Positions 51,401 to 61,600 of a DNA stretch of 64,000 nucleotides are shown piece by piece. Source of the stretch: Emiliania huxleyi CCMP1516 (taxonomy: Eukaryota > Haptophyta > Isochrysidales > Noelaerhabdaceae); assembly GCF_000372725.1 (NCBI RefSeq), contig NW_005201202.1, forward strand, positions 281,091 to 345,090, given 5' to 3'. Every line of letters begins with the position of its first letter. Position 1 is the first letter of the stretch. The notes under the pieces are model-generated. The model worked only from the letters and a program-made list of their open reading frames with translations. It had not been told where the DNA came from and ran no database searches. The position numbers were made by a program, and so were the translations under genes.

Positions 51401-54083
51401 CCAACCCCGCCGCAGATGCGCCGGCCGCCGGCGCGGGCCTCCGCGCTGCCGCCTTCGGCAGCGGCTTGCTTGGCCGACTGCGAAGGCCGCCCGCCGCCAC
51501 GGGGACGCCCGCCGCGGGGGCATACGCCGCGCCGCCGCCGCCCGCCAGCCACCGGGCCTGCAGCAGCGACGCGGGCGGGTCGGCGCCGCCGTCGGCATCG
51601 GCGGCGGCGCCGCCCGCCGCCTCCTCCACGCCACCCTGCTCGCCGCCGGCCGCCGCCGCCGACAAGCGCTCGCGCGGCGCCGCGGCCGCCACGCTGCGGC
51701 CGATCGGCTCGCTCACGGCGCGGTCCGCCGCCGCCTCCTCGTCGCCCCGCGCGGGCGCAAAGGCTCCAAACGGAGTCGCGACCGCGAAGTCGCCGGCTTG
51801 GCCGCGCGGTCGCATGAGCGCCGCGGTGCTCGTCGGCGCGGGCAGACAGCGCGTCCCGCCCACCACCTGCTCTCAGACAGTCTCGGGTCACCTCGGGTCA
51901 CCTCGGGTCACCTCGGGGGCGTGTCGCCCCGGCACCCAGCCGTGCACCTAGCCGTGCGCTGCAGAGGAGCTGAGAGGCGCGAAGCAGGCCTGCCTGCCCG
52001 TCCTGCCTGCCTGTCCTCCTTCACGCCCTCAGCTCTGTCTGCCTGTCGCCCGCGCCGTGTCTGTCTGTCCGGAGCCTGCCTGCCCGTCCTCGCACTGCCC
52101 GTGTGTGCTGTGACCTTGGGCCCAGGGGGGGTGTGCTTGCGCGAAGAGGCCTCGCTTGCCCGTGTGCGGTGTGCCGTGCGACTACCCGCCTGCGGTGACC
52201 CGGCCGGGGCAGCTGCTAGGGGCAGCTGCTAGGGGCGATCGAAGGCACGCTCCAAAGCCTCGCACCCTCCTGCCCCGCCCTCCAGAGCCTCGCACCTGTC
52301 CAGCGCGTGGAGACAGGCGCGCGTCCCGCATCTACACACGCCACCGCGGTGCAAGTCAGACCGCAGCCGCAGCAATCGCCAACGCCGCACCTCTCGTTGA
52401 GCATGCCGCAGCTCGGTCCGCCTGACGGAGTTCCGAGAGGGGTCCAAGAGGGGTCCAAGAGGGGTCCGAGAGGGGTCCGAGAGGGGTCCGAGAGGGGTCC
52501 GAGAGCGGTCCGAGCGGGGTCCGAGAGGGGTCCGAGAGGGTTCCGAGAGCGGTCCGAGAGGGGTCCGAGAGGGGTCCGAGAGGGGTCCGACCGCCGCCGC
52601 GGTGCGCACAGACGGAACGCGCCGAACACTGCAGCACCCCGTCTCTCGGCTATACTTCGGCTATGCAACACGCCGCATCTCGGCTATACTTCGGCTACAC
52701 AGGTGTCCGGGACGGGTCCTGCACACGTCGACCACGCGTCCGCCGCGGAGGAGGGCGTGGAGGGCGGGCGCTGGAGGCGGAGGCGCTGGAGGCGGAGGCG
52801 CTGGAGGCGGAGGCGCTGGAGGCGGAGGCGCTGGAGGCGGAGGCGCTGGAGGCGGAGGCGCTGGAGGCGCGGAGGGCGGCGGAGGGCGGTGTGGTGGGCG
52901 GGATGGTCGCGGCGGGGATGGAGGCGGTGGTGGGCGCGGCCATAGCAGAGAAGGCAGTCTCGTTGGCGGCCGTGTCTTGGCTACACCTCGGCCTCGACTA
53001 TATCTCGACTGTATCTCGGCTACCTCGGCTATATCTCGGGTGATCGCTCGCCCGTCTCTTCGGTTGCGTTGGCAAAGCCGGCGAGGAGGGCGAAGCTCTT
53101 GCCGCCTAGATGACCCGAGATGACTCGAGATGACCCGAGATGACTCGAGATCAGGCGAGGGGGAGCTCTTGCTGCCGTCGACGTCGACCGGCGTCGGCTG
53201 CTCCGAGGCGGGCGGCAGCGGCGTGCAGTGGAAGCTGTGGTTGCACAGCCTCATGTTGACCAGCGAGGAGCAGTACGGGTGCGCCTGCTCACGGGTGGTG
53301 GCGGGCTCACGGGCAGAAAGGGCTTGCACAGGAGACGGTGCCGTGGGGCGGCGGGGAGGGCGAGAGGGAGGAGGCAGAGGCGGGTGGGGAAGTGGCGGCG
53401 GCGACAGTGAGGGCGGTGGCGGTGGCGGCGGAGGCAGCGATGGAAGTGGCGGTGTCGGCGTCGCGGAGCTTCACACTATTGATTCCCATCGTATTCAATA
53501 AGATTGCTGCATAGAATCGCCTCGAAGACGACGGCGTCGAGTGCTCCGTTGTAGTCGTAGTCGCCCGGGATGAGGCCGAGCAGGCCTGGCATTGGCCAGG
53601 TGCTGCGCTCCTCGAAGCGGAGAACGTCGGGCCGCTGCGCGCGCGCGGGGCGAGCGGTGGCGAGCGAGGCGTGAGCAGTGCGCCGGAGGGAGGCGGGGGC
53701 TGTCGGAGGCAGGTGCGCGAACGCGTGGGCCGTGCGGCGTCTGCGCGGCGGCTGGCTCTCACCCAGAGCCACGCCGCGAGCTGCTGGTTGCCATTCCCGT
53801 CGAGGGACGCGGCGAGGATGTCGATGAGCGAGTCGCCGTCATAGTCTGCAAATGCGAGTGGCGTTGCGTTGAAGCGGCTCAGTCCGACGTTGGCGGTGAC
53901 GTCGCGCAGGACGGTGCTGGTCGGCACGTAGGGATTGACGGGGAGGCGCAGCACCAGGTCATGGCCGGGGTCGGTCCTGTCGTCCGCAGGCATGTGGCAG
54001 GCACTCGAGGACCTGCCGAGGGGAGGAGCAGGGCGTCGGCGGCGGCGGCGCCCGATAAAGAATTCACTCCGTTTAGGATACAT
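48425..54083 (-). CDS. FG-GAP repeat membrane protein, ITFG1/TIP (LINKIN) homologue
   Basis: Many exons on the minus strand. FG-GAP calcium loops are seen as FADYDGDSLIDILAAS (near 53840), GDYDYNGALDAVV (near 53550), VDLDGDCIADLVVV (near 50845), FADLDSDGAVDLLFLA (near 50610) and VADFDLNGFPDALLPL (near 50250). The last exon (49215-48425) reads SGQYFLKATTTDGACASDAF, LTNDYVEQLMVG, LTVIPHPLDAPHGWEMQLYL and a single membrane helix (LAVALVCSALLLLLGAVIAV) with a short cytosolic tail, as in TIP. Placed introns: 53175-53106, 50923-50854, about 50142-49799, about 49297-49216. Exons in 51.1-53 kb are uncertain; an Ala-rich frame at 51243-51866 may be part of it. The 5' end and signal peptide were not found. 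Confidence 0.8.
49446..49575 (-). repeat. CGGCGAATCT-type intronic array
   Basis: In a TIP-gene intron: ATCTCGGCGA / ATCTCGGCAA units, split into two blocks (49446-49480 and 49500-49575). Confidence 0.8.
49880..50140 (-). repeat. Purine-rich intronic tract with GGGTCTCGGAA units
   Basis: Within the TIP intron of about 340 bp. GGGGGCAGGAGAGGGGTGT occurs twice (about 49907 and 49928), followed by GAAGGGTCTCG units. Confidence 0.75.
50518..50577 (-). repeat. GGA microsatellite at a TIP intron
   Basis: (GAG)n/(GGA)n run that forms most of a short intron between ANKSSP-coding and LHAWYAV-coding exons. Confidence 0.85.
50854..50923 (-). mobile_element. Introner-like 70-bp intron in TIP gene
   Basis: Direct repeat GTCGMSSYC at both splice sites; joins NSNAQ to VDLDGDC in frame. 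GT donor, TTAG acceptor. Confidence 0.75.
50990..51165 (-). mobile_element. Introner-like segment, family B copy in TIP gene
   Basis: Contains CGGAGCATCGCGTGAGCAGA (plus strand, 51030-51049), matching ALDH and THUMPD3 introns. CTCTCGGCAACCTCTCGGCC units lie at its right side (51110-51160). Exact splice sites not fixed. Confidence 0.6.
51876..51920 (-). repeat. CTCGGGTCAC intronic array
   Basis: Three to four 10-bp units TCACCTCGGG on the plus strand, probably intronic. Confidence 0.8.
52430..52590 (-). repeat. GAGAGGGGTCC minisatellite
   Basis: About 14 units of 11 bp, AGAGGGGTCCG with AGAGCGGTCCG variants. It lies in the exon-poor part of the TIP gene and shares the TCCGAGA core of other intronic arrays. 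Confidence 0.9.
52765..52872 (-). repeat. GGAGGCGGAGGCGCT minisatellite
   Basis: Seven near-perfect 15-bp units in the TIP gene region. Open in all plus frames because the unit is a multiple of three. Confidence 0.92.
53106..53175 (-). mobile_element. Introner-like 70-bp intron with GATGACTCGA array
   Basis: Flanked by GCRGCAAGAGCT. GC donor, CTAG acceptor. The interior is GATGACCCGAGATGACTCGA repeated. Confidence 0.88.
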
Positions 54084-54355
54084 TGGAGCGTACTAGGGTC
54101 CGTCTGGAGTCGTCGCGTGCCTCCACAAGGAAGAGCTACACAGTACCTGACATCCCAAAGCAGTAGTGGAGGAGCGAGGGCAAAGGAGCAGAGCGCCCTC
54201 ACAACCCGAAAATCCGTGAAGACTGGCAGGAGGGATGAAGACCCTTCATATGAGAAGACGCTCCTCAGTGAGTACCTGCGATAAAGTAGTAGCCTCACAC
54301 GAGTTGGGGCCCCTACCCCAATCGTTGACGGCGAACTACTTTTGGGCTTCACTTC
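54084..54355. other. Segment bounded by a 17-bp direct repeat
   Basis: AGGATACATTGGAGCGT occurs at 54076-54092 and 54368-54384. The right copy is in the last codons of the EF-hand gene and the left copy opens the TIP-like frame. The segment may be an insertion (possibly an unusually long introner) or the normal spacer with a duplicated edge. Confidence 0.5.
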
Positions 54356-56684
54356 CTAGCATCCGTGAGGATACATTGGAGCGTGTGCGTCGGCGAAACG
54401 CTCCTCGTTCTCCTCAGCCTCGGTGATCTGCACCCTCTCTCGGCAGAACTTGGCCAGGGAATGGATGAACTTTTGACGCAACGGCCTGATGAAGACCTGT
54501 GCGATGAGGATGAATGGCTGGCTGAACGGGTTCCACATGGGAGCCTCCGAGTCGGGGCCGCCGCTCGCGCGCTCCGAGTTCATCGTCTCGCGAATGTTCT
54601 CTTCCGTGATGCCAATTTTTCGCAGCACAACCTGCCTCATCGCCTGTGAGCGTGAATAGTTGGCTGTCTGAATGCTGCGGAGCAGGCGGAATAGGATGGC
54701 GACGAGCGCAATGCCGAAGAGGCAGCCGCAGATTACGCTAATGATGGCGGCGAGCTCGAGCTGCCCGCGAAGGGCCGAGTTCGCCCACCGCTGCATCTCT
54801 CCGTCGTCTCCGAAGTTGAAGAGAGCCAGGGTGCCCCACGAGTCGTCAAAGGTGTCGCCGACGAGGACGAGCTCGCCGCGGATTGGCACATTGGTCGCAT
54901 AGACGCTCGACTGGAGAGCTTTGCGGATCTGGGCGTGCATCGACGCCAGGGCTCGCACGCGCGCGCCCTCGTCGCCCTGCAGCGCGTCGAGCTCGCAGTC
55001 GTTGTCCGTGAAGCGCACGCGCTCTCTGTGGATGGGCGGAGTGAGCATATTTAGCGTCAAGAACCGAATGTGCGCGAGGTCGAGCAGCAGGTACGCGACG
55101 TTGCTGGCGTACACGAACCTAGCTGTGGGGTAGCCAGCACCTCCGACAACGTCTATCGACAGGTAGATATTTTCCGTGCAGTCGTCGGCACAGGCGTGCG
55201 TGTTGGCGTACTTCTCGTGCAGACGTGTCGCGTCTGCCTGATCAATCCTCATTCCGGATGGACGGCCGCCAGATGGTGACCATGTCTGGTTGCGCGTCGA
55301 TAGCCAGGTCGATGCGCTGTCCAGAGTGGTTCGCTGGCTCATGCCGCCGCCCTGTCGTAGGGTGAGTACGAGCGATCCATGCTCAGAGTGCATGGTGGAC
55401 ACGCTCAATACCGGCGAAAGCGCCGAAACGCCGTGAGACAGTTGGAGGTTGCTCTTGCATTTGGGGAACCACATGGTTTTGTTGGCCTCGAGGAGGCGCC
55501 GGGCAAAGGCGTTGACGGAGAGGCCGTAGAGCCCTGGATCGGCGAAGCCAATTTCGAAAGACTCTCTTTCGCACCACGAAGCGTGGGGGCATGAGCCACC
55601 GCAGCACCGCATGCCCGAGAGCGCGGTGGTGAACTCCTCCTTGGTGACCCGACCGTTGCTGTCAGCATCGTACGTCGAGCGGAGGAGACTAAAAGCAGCG
55701 TAGTTGGTGACCTCGTCCGTGCCGTCAAGGATCGATCGGATGTCGCATTGGTCCCACGCGTCGGAGGCCGGGAGAAACTCGGCTGTGGCCGGCGGCAGGT
55801 CGGTGGCGGCGCAAAAGCGGTCGTTGGGCTGCCTCCACTTGACCTCAACATCCCTCCCGCTGGCCTCGATGTCGAGGAGGTAGATTGAACCGGAGCCCTT
55901 TGCGTACAGCGAGGCGGAGGCGATGGCCGAGGAGATGGCAACAAAGTCGCCATCGCCCGCATACCACGAGACATGGTTGATGGTGGCATTGTCGACGCGT
56001 GCCGAGAGGGTGGGGACATGCTTCCACCACGCGCCCACGCGCAAGCCCGGCACTACAGCGCCAGGCTGCACCGTGATGACCGGGAGCGGGACAGCTCCCC
56101 CTTTTTGCACCGAAGCTTGGTCGACTGTGAATGCGCCTGTGGCGCCGGGTGGAACGGTCACCTTGACCAGACATACGCGCCTGCACGACTGGAGCACCTC
56201 GCTCTCGCAACCAATGGGGTTCCTGGCCGTGAGCGCCTCGGCAATGTTGGCATCCGTCGATCGAACCACGAACCGGAAAGACCTGGCGGACGTGAGCGAC
56301 GCGTACTCCACATCCGCAGTGGAGCCGGGTAAAAAGTCGAGATCGCACGCTCCTAGGGTTAGCTTGAGCCCATACGCTGGATCGTACCGCTTCGTCTCCG
56401 CGATCACGTATGACCCTATTGTTATCCCACAGGAGGCATGATCTGATGGGCGCCACTATATGGCGACGTATCCCCACAGGAGACGCAGCGGCGCCTGGCA
56501 ATGCGATGAGCATCCAAGCGAGCACGAACGCAACAAGGAAGATGAAGAAGAACGTCAGGCGCACGCATCGCCTTCGACCCGCTTTTCTAGCCTCCGTCTT
56601 CTGCTTTGCCACCAGGCGCGCCTCGAAGACCTGCTGCGGCGTCTTGCTCGGCCCAGCGGGGCCGACCTTGGCCGGCGGAGGCAT
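54356..56684 (-). CDS. Two-pass membrane protein with an EF-hand; unrecognised family
   Basis: Exon 1 starts at 56684 (MPPPAKVGPAGPSKTPQQ) and includes TM1 (LTFFFIFLVAFVLAWMLIAL). A very short intron near 56500-56430 joins it to a 670-codon frame (SCGITIGSYVIAETKRYDPA onward). The large non-cytosolic part has a canonical EF-hand loop in YDADSNGRVTKEEF, paired Cys (CCGGSCPHASWCERESF; CDLDF; CESEVLQSC) and N-glycosylation sites. TM2 is LELAAIISVICGCLFGIALV, followed by a cytosolic tail ending at 54356. No family was recognised. The topology (both termini cytosolic, one big lumenal domain) suggests a calcium-responsive surface or organelle protein, which is inference only. Confidence 0.72.
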
Positions 56685-57236
56685 GGTCGCGGGTACGGGG
56701 CGGGCCGTTTCAATTGTACTGACTACTGTCACTGTCAAGCGGATTGATTTTGTTTTTCTGTTTTTTTGTTTTAGGTATGTTGTTGGCAAATCAAGACACA
56801 GAGCTCACACAGAATCACAGCGGGAGGAAAGCGGCGAGTCGCAATTCCAGGGGTCGTTGTGGCGGGCCACCCTGTCCAGCCAGAGAGGCATGGATGCCAA
56901 TCTGGGGTCTCTCGACCGAGTCTGATTTCGCCTCGCCGCCTCCCGGTGGTAAGGCTGTAGAGCCAAAGCGGCGGAGATGGCGGGGGAGGGCGGGGGATCG
57001 AGGAAAGCACGACTCGCACCGACCCTTCACGAACCGAAAGGCTGCACCCGGGGAAGGCACAGTAATCCGGGCACGTGTTGGGCGCCCCGTTCCGTCTGGG
57101 GCTAGGTCGGCTCAGGGCCCCATCCACTTCCCTCCCGCTTGGCGCGTGATGATGAGGAGTTGCCACCCAGGCCAGCCAGGGCAGGGGCGGAGGGCGAGGG
57201 CGGAGGGTGTTTTGTTTTTTATGATCTTTAGATGAG
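56685..57236. other. Intergenic
   Basis: T-rich tract (56746-56775) upstream of the EF-hand gene; the remainder is featureless. No gene supported. Confidence 0.4.
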
Positions 57237-57411
57237 CGACCCGGAGGGTGATGGCGGCGGACGGCCATTCCTACGAGCGGAAAGCAGATCGAGCGCTGGC
57301 TCGCGACCAAGTCGACGAGCCCGATGACGGGCGAGGCGCTCCAGCACACGCACACCTTCCCAAACCACGCGCTGCGCGGGCGGATTCGAGAGGAGTGGCA
57401 ACCGGCGCATT
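57237..57411 (+). pseudogene. U-box domain remnant with two frameshifts
   Basis: Across frames the sequence spells a U-box: MAADGHSYER in one frame, then ERWLATKSTSPMTGEAL-type content and PNHALRGRIREEW in another, then TAA at 57409. Single-base disruptions lie in the GGAGGGTG run (about 57242) and around AAAGCAGATC (about 57284). U-boxes are E2-binding domains of ubiquitin ligases. Only about 58 codons remain. The breaks are described as seen; an alternative is a tiny intron or sequencing indels at G runs. Confidence 0.6.
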
Positions 57412-57639
57412 AATATTGAGGTTTGAGCGGTTTCGCGCGCCCATTCTCGTGGCCCTGGGGTGAGCGGTAATGTTCTGTTTCCGCAACCGTGTGAACACCT
57501 CTGGGCCGGCGCGGGGGGCCCAGAGGGTGTCCATGCGGGGGGGAGATGGGGCCCCATGGCCCGCCGCAGGCGCCGATTTTTCAGGGTTTTCTTTTTTCTG
57601 CTATTTTTTACTTGTTTTCATGGGAATTCGGCGTACTTG

Positions 57640-57960
57640 CGGCCATGCTGTCAGGCTGTCAGGTGCTGTCAGGTGATCTGTCGGGCTGTCGGGCAGCTGT
57701 CAGGCACTGTCAGGTGCCTCTGTCAGACCAGCTGTCAGGTGCTGTCAGTGCTGTCGGGTGCTGTCGGGTGCGTGTCTGACATGCGAGGGGCTCTGTAGCT
57801 GTCGGGTGCTGTCGGAGCTGTCGGGTGTTGCTGTCAGACGCTGTCGGAGCTGTCAGAGCTGTCAGGCTGCTGCTGCTGTCAGACGTTGGGCTGTTGCTGT
57901 CAGGTGCTGTCAGGTGGTGCTGTCGGGCTAGCTGTCGGGGTGCTGTCAGGCTCTGACACA
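57640..57960. repeat. GCTGTCAGG degenerate array, block 1
   Basis: About 30 irregularly spaced CTGTCAGG / CTGTCGGG units, spacing 9-20 bp. A second block with the same units lies at 58430-58670. Confidence 0.85.
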
Positions 57961-58007
57961 CACCAGCCACACTTATGACACTATCAAGAGGAGACCAGCG
58001 GGTACGC

Positions 58008-58150
58008 AGCTGCCCCCTTCCTACGGCGTGATCACGCCGGCAGGGGCGGCCGCCTGGGCCGCAGCCTGGGGAGCGCAGATGGCGGCGCAGGCGCAGGCCG
58101 CGGCGGCGGCACAGACGGCGCGCGGCGGCCACCCCACCCAGACGCCGTAG
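58008..58150 (+). CDS. Possible 3' exon of an Ala/Gln-rich protein
   Basis: After TACGCAG the plus frame reads LPPSYGVITPAGAAAWAAAW, GAQMAAQAQ and an Ala-rich run to TAG at 58150. Such tails occur in RNA-binding and splicing proteins. No upstream exon is visible because the GCTGTCAGG array precedes it, so it could be the end of the broken U-box locus or a relic. Confidence 0.3.
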
Positions 58151-58670
58151 GCATATGGCTGTAGGGCCCCAGAAGGCTAGCTGGTAGCTTCATTTGTAGT
58201 AGCAGCACAGCCGCCGGTGCTAAAGCCGTAGAGTCTAGAGAGGGGTGTCCGCAGAGCCTCTGCCAGAGGTGGGGGCTGGGGCGGGAGGGTTGAGAGAGAG
58301 ACCCATGACCATCCCATGACTACATGGACCACACTCACATGTTCATGTCTTTGCATGTAATAGTTTTGTTATACCCTCATGGGGCACAAGAAAGAGGCTC
58401 TACGGGGGGGGTCTGACTGTGTACGGTCTGTGCTGCTGTCGGGCTGTCAGCGCTGCTGTCAGGCCACTGTGTGCTTTCGGGCTGTCGGGCAGCTGTCAGG
58501 CTGTCACGTTAGGGCCTGACAGCGACGGAGCGCCTCGCCTGTCAGGCTCTGCTGTCAGGCTGTCAGATACGTGCTGTCAGACTGTCAGAGAAAGTGCTGT
58601 CAGCGCTGTCAGGCTGTCGGGCACTGTCAGGCGCTGTCCGGGGTTTGCTGTCAGGCTGTCAGACCAGGGC
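58151..58670. repeat. Intergenic with GCTGTCAGG block 2
   Basis: 58151-58425 has no gene. 58430-58670 repeats the CTGTCAGGC motif of block 1, ending 1 bp before the stop of the leftward fusion gene. Confidence 0.75.
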
Positions 58671-61600
58671 TCAGGCAAGGCCGTGGCACTTCCCCAGATG
58701 TGGCCGCCCGCCCAGCCCGGCCAGCACCCGCTCGAGCGCCGCTAGGCGTCCCCACCCTGCCGGCAGGGCGACGCGCCAGAGCACGTTCGCGCACACGACC
58801 GGCCCGTCCGCGTTGACGCCCTGCTCCGCTCTCCCGGGCCCGCCCACGAACTTGAGCTCGAGCGTCTTGCCCGCGCAGCCGCTCGCGGCGAGGAAGCCCG
58901 CGCTGCCCAACGTGGCCACCAGCTCTGCGAGCGCCGCCCGCGGCAGAGCGTACTCGAGCGACACCCACCGCGCCGTCGGCCCCGGCTCCGCCGCACCGCC
59001 CTCGCCCTCGCCACGCGGCGCCGCGAGCGGCGGCGCGCCGCGGTACCAGTTCTCGCCGTCATAGCGCGCCGCGCCGGGTGCCGGGGCGCGGCCCACGTCC
59101 TCGAGCGCGCACGCGCAGAGCTGCGGCTCTCCGAGCGCCCACCAGACCCAGAGGTGGCGGTAGGCCTGTGAGCGGTGAGTGAGGAGGAGATGCTCATTGA
59201 TTAGGCGGGTGCACGGGTCAGTGCTCCGCATCTAGGGTGGCAGGCCTCGCACATAGCGTCGCAGCGCGCGACAAACGCGGCCAGGTCCATGGTGTGCACG
59301 TGTCGCCGCACGTAGTACCGAGGCTCGCACTCGAGCGTGATGCTCACCTGCACGAGATGACTTGACGTTGTACTCTGCAGAGTACAGGCTCGCACGCGAG
59401 CGTGATGCGCCCACCGCCACGCCCCGCACGCCCAGAGAGACGCGCGCAGCCCGCAGCGACGGCGGAGCAGCGGGCGCGGAGACGCCATGGCCTTCCCCGC
59501 CGCGGCCGCCGCCGCTCCCGTTGGCCGCCGTGCCGGCAGCGACCGCAGCCTCGCCCTCCCCCTCGCTACGTCTCTCCCCCTCTGCCCCTCCCCCTCCCCG
59601 CTCCCCGCACGCCTCGCCCCCCGCCCCTCCCTCTTCGGAAAGACTCACCCGGCGGCCGGCGCCGCACCGCAACTCGAGCGCGACCACCGCGTCCGCCAGC
59701 GTGCCGTCCCGTGGCGCCGAACCGTGCGACCCCGCTCCTGGTGCAGGGACATGGGGAGCTGAGGGCGAGAATGCAGTGTCGTGCGGTGTGGTCAGACTCT
59801 GAACGGCCGAACTATGGCTGCAGAGCGACTGCAAGCAGCAGCATCGCGGCTGCAAAACAGCGGAACACGCTGCCTTCGAAAGTGCTATTTGGAAGGCAGG
59901 GATCGGCTGTTCTGCATCTGAGTGCCCCGCGCCGAGCGTCGCCCCGCCGACCGTCTGCTCGAGCAGCATCGGCCACGAGCCTACGGTCAGGTCGTGCGCC
60001 GCGAGCACGCGCCGCAGCTCGCGCAAGCTCAGCCCCGGCTCAACCGTCACCCGCCGCCGCGCCGCGTCAATGCAGAGCACGCGCCGCATCCCGCCCAGCC
60101 GCAAACTGAGCACGCCCGCCCCCTCGCCGCCCGCCTCGCCGCCCGCCTCGCCGCCCGCCTCGCCGCCCGCCTCGCCGCCCGCCGCCGCATAGGAGCCGCT
60201 CCAGCTGTGTGCAGCGCCCAGGGGGAGCGCCTACAGCCGAGAGAGAGCCGAGATGTAGCCGAGAGATAGCCGAGAGAGATCCGAGAGGTAGCCGAGAGAT
60301 GGCCGAGAGGTAGCCGAGAGATGGCCGAGAGGTAGCCGAGATCCGCGGGGCGCGCCTCCAGCCGCAGCGAGGCGGCGAGGGCGAGGGCGCCGCCCACCTC
60401 TGCCGCCGTGGCGCACGGCAGCAGGAGCCTCGGCACAAAGAAGCGCGTCCCGCTCGCGTCGCTCACCTCGGTGGGCGGCACGGAGACCCATATCTCCCCA
60501 TATCTCCCCATATCTCCCCATATCTCCCCATATCTCCCCTCACCTCGGTGGGCGGCAAGGAGAGCAGCGGCGAAGCTGCAGCGCCACTCTCTGCCGCCGC
60601 GAGCGCCTCGGCCGCAGCCACCACCCGTCGCGTCTCGCTCGACCGGAGCAGCATCGACACGAGAGCGAGGTCGCGCAACGCCTGCCGGACGTGTCGTGGG
60701 CGTGTCGTGGGCGTGTCGTGGACGTGTCGCGGGCGTGTCGTGGACGTGTCGCGGGCGTGTCGCGGACGTGTCGTCGTGTCGCGGGCGTGTCGCGGGCGTG
60801 TCGCGGGCGTGTAGCGGGCGTGTAGCGGGCGTGTCGTGGACGTGTCGTGGACATGTCGTGGGCGCGCCTCGTCGCAGCCGAGCAGGCAGTGGGTGCCCCA
60901 CGGCGCGGCCGCAAGGCTCGCCTGCAGGAAGGTTCCGAGAAGGTTCCGAGCAGCTTCCGAGCAGGCAGCGCCCCGCAGTCGCAAGGCTCGCCGGCCACAG
61001 CCCCGCGCGGCGGACGACCAGCGCTCTCACCGCGGTCAGCGCGTGCTCGAGGCTCTCGGCGACGCCGCCCTCCACCCACCCGTCGCCGTCGAGAAGCTGC
61101 GTCGTGGCCTCTCCGCCGAAGCGCTCGAGCGCGACGCGCGCCCGCCCGCACCTGTGCCCGCCCCCCTCCTCCGCCGCCCAGAGGCAGAGAGCGCCGAGCT
61201 CGCCCTCGAGAATCAGCGACGGAGGCGCGGCGGCGGCGGCGGAGGAGGAGGAGGAGGAGGAGGAGGAGGAGGAGGAGGAGGAGGAGGAGGCGGAGGCGCG
61301 GCGAGGACCGCCCGAGCTGAGTGCGAGGGTGGCGGCGGAGCTGCAGTGCTCGAAGCGCACCCAGCCGCATAGCGAGCCGCCGCCCGCGCCATCCGCGCCG
61401 CTGCAGAGCGCGGCCGAGCCCTCGACAGGCTCTCCGAGCGCCTCTCGGAGCAGCCGCGCCCAGTGCACGCCCGCGTCCACCAGCCACGCGCCTTCTCCGG
61501 CCTGCGAGCGCCACGGCGGCTCCCGCCCGCCGCCCGCCGCGCGGTCTGCCGGGTCGGCTGGGTGGTGGTGCGAGAGGTGCGCCGAGACCACGCGGCCGAT

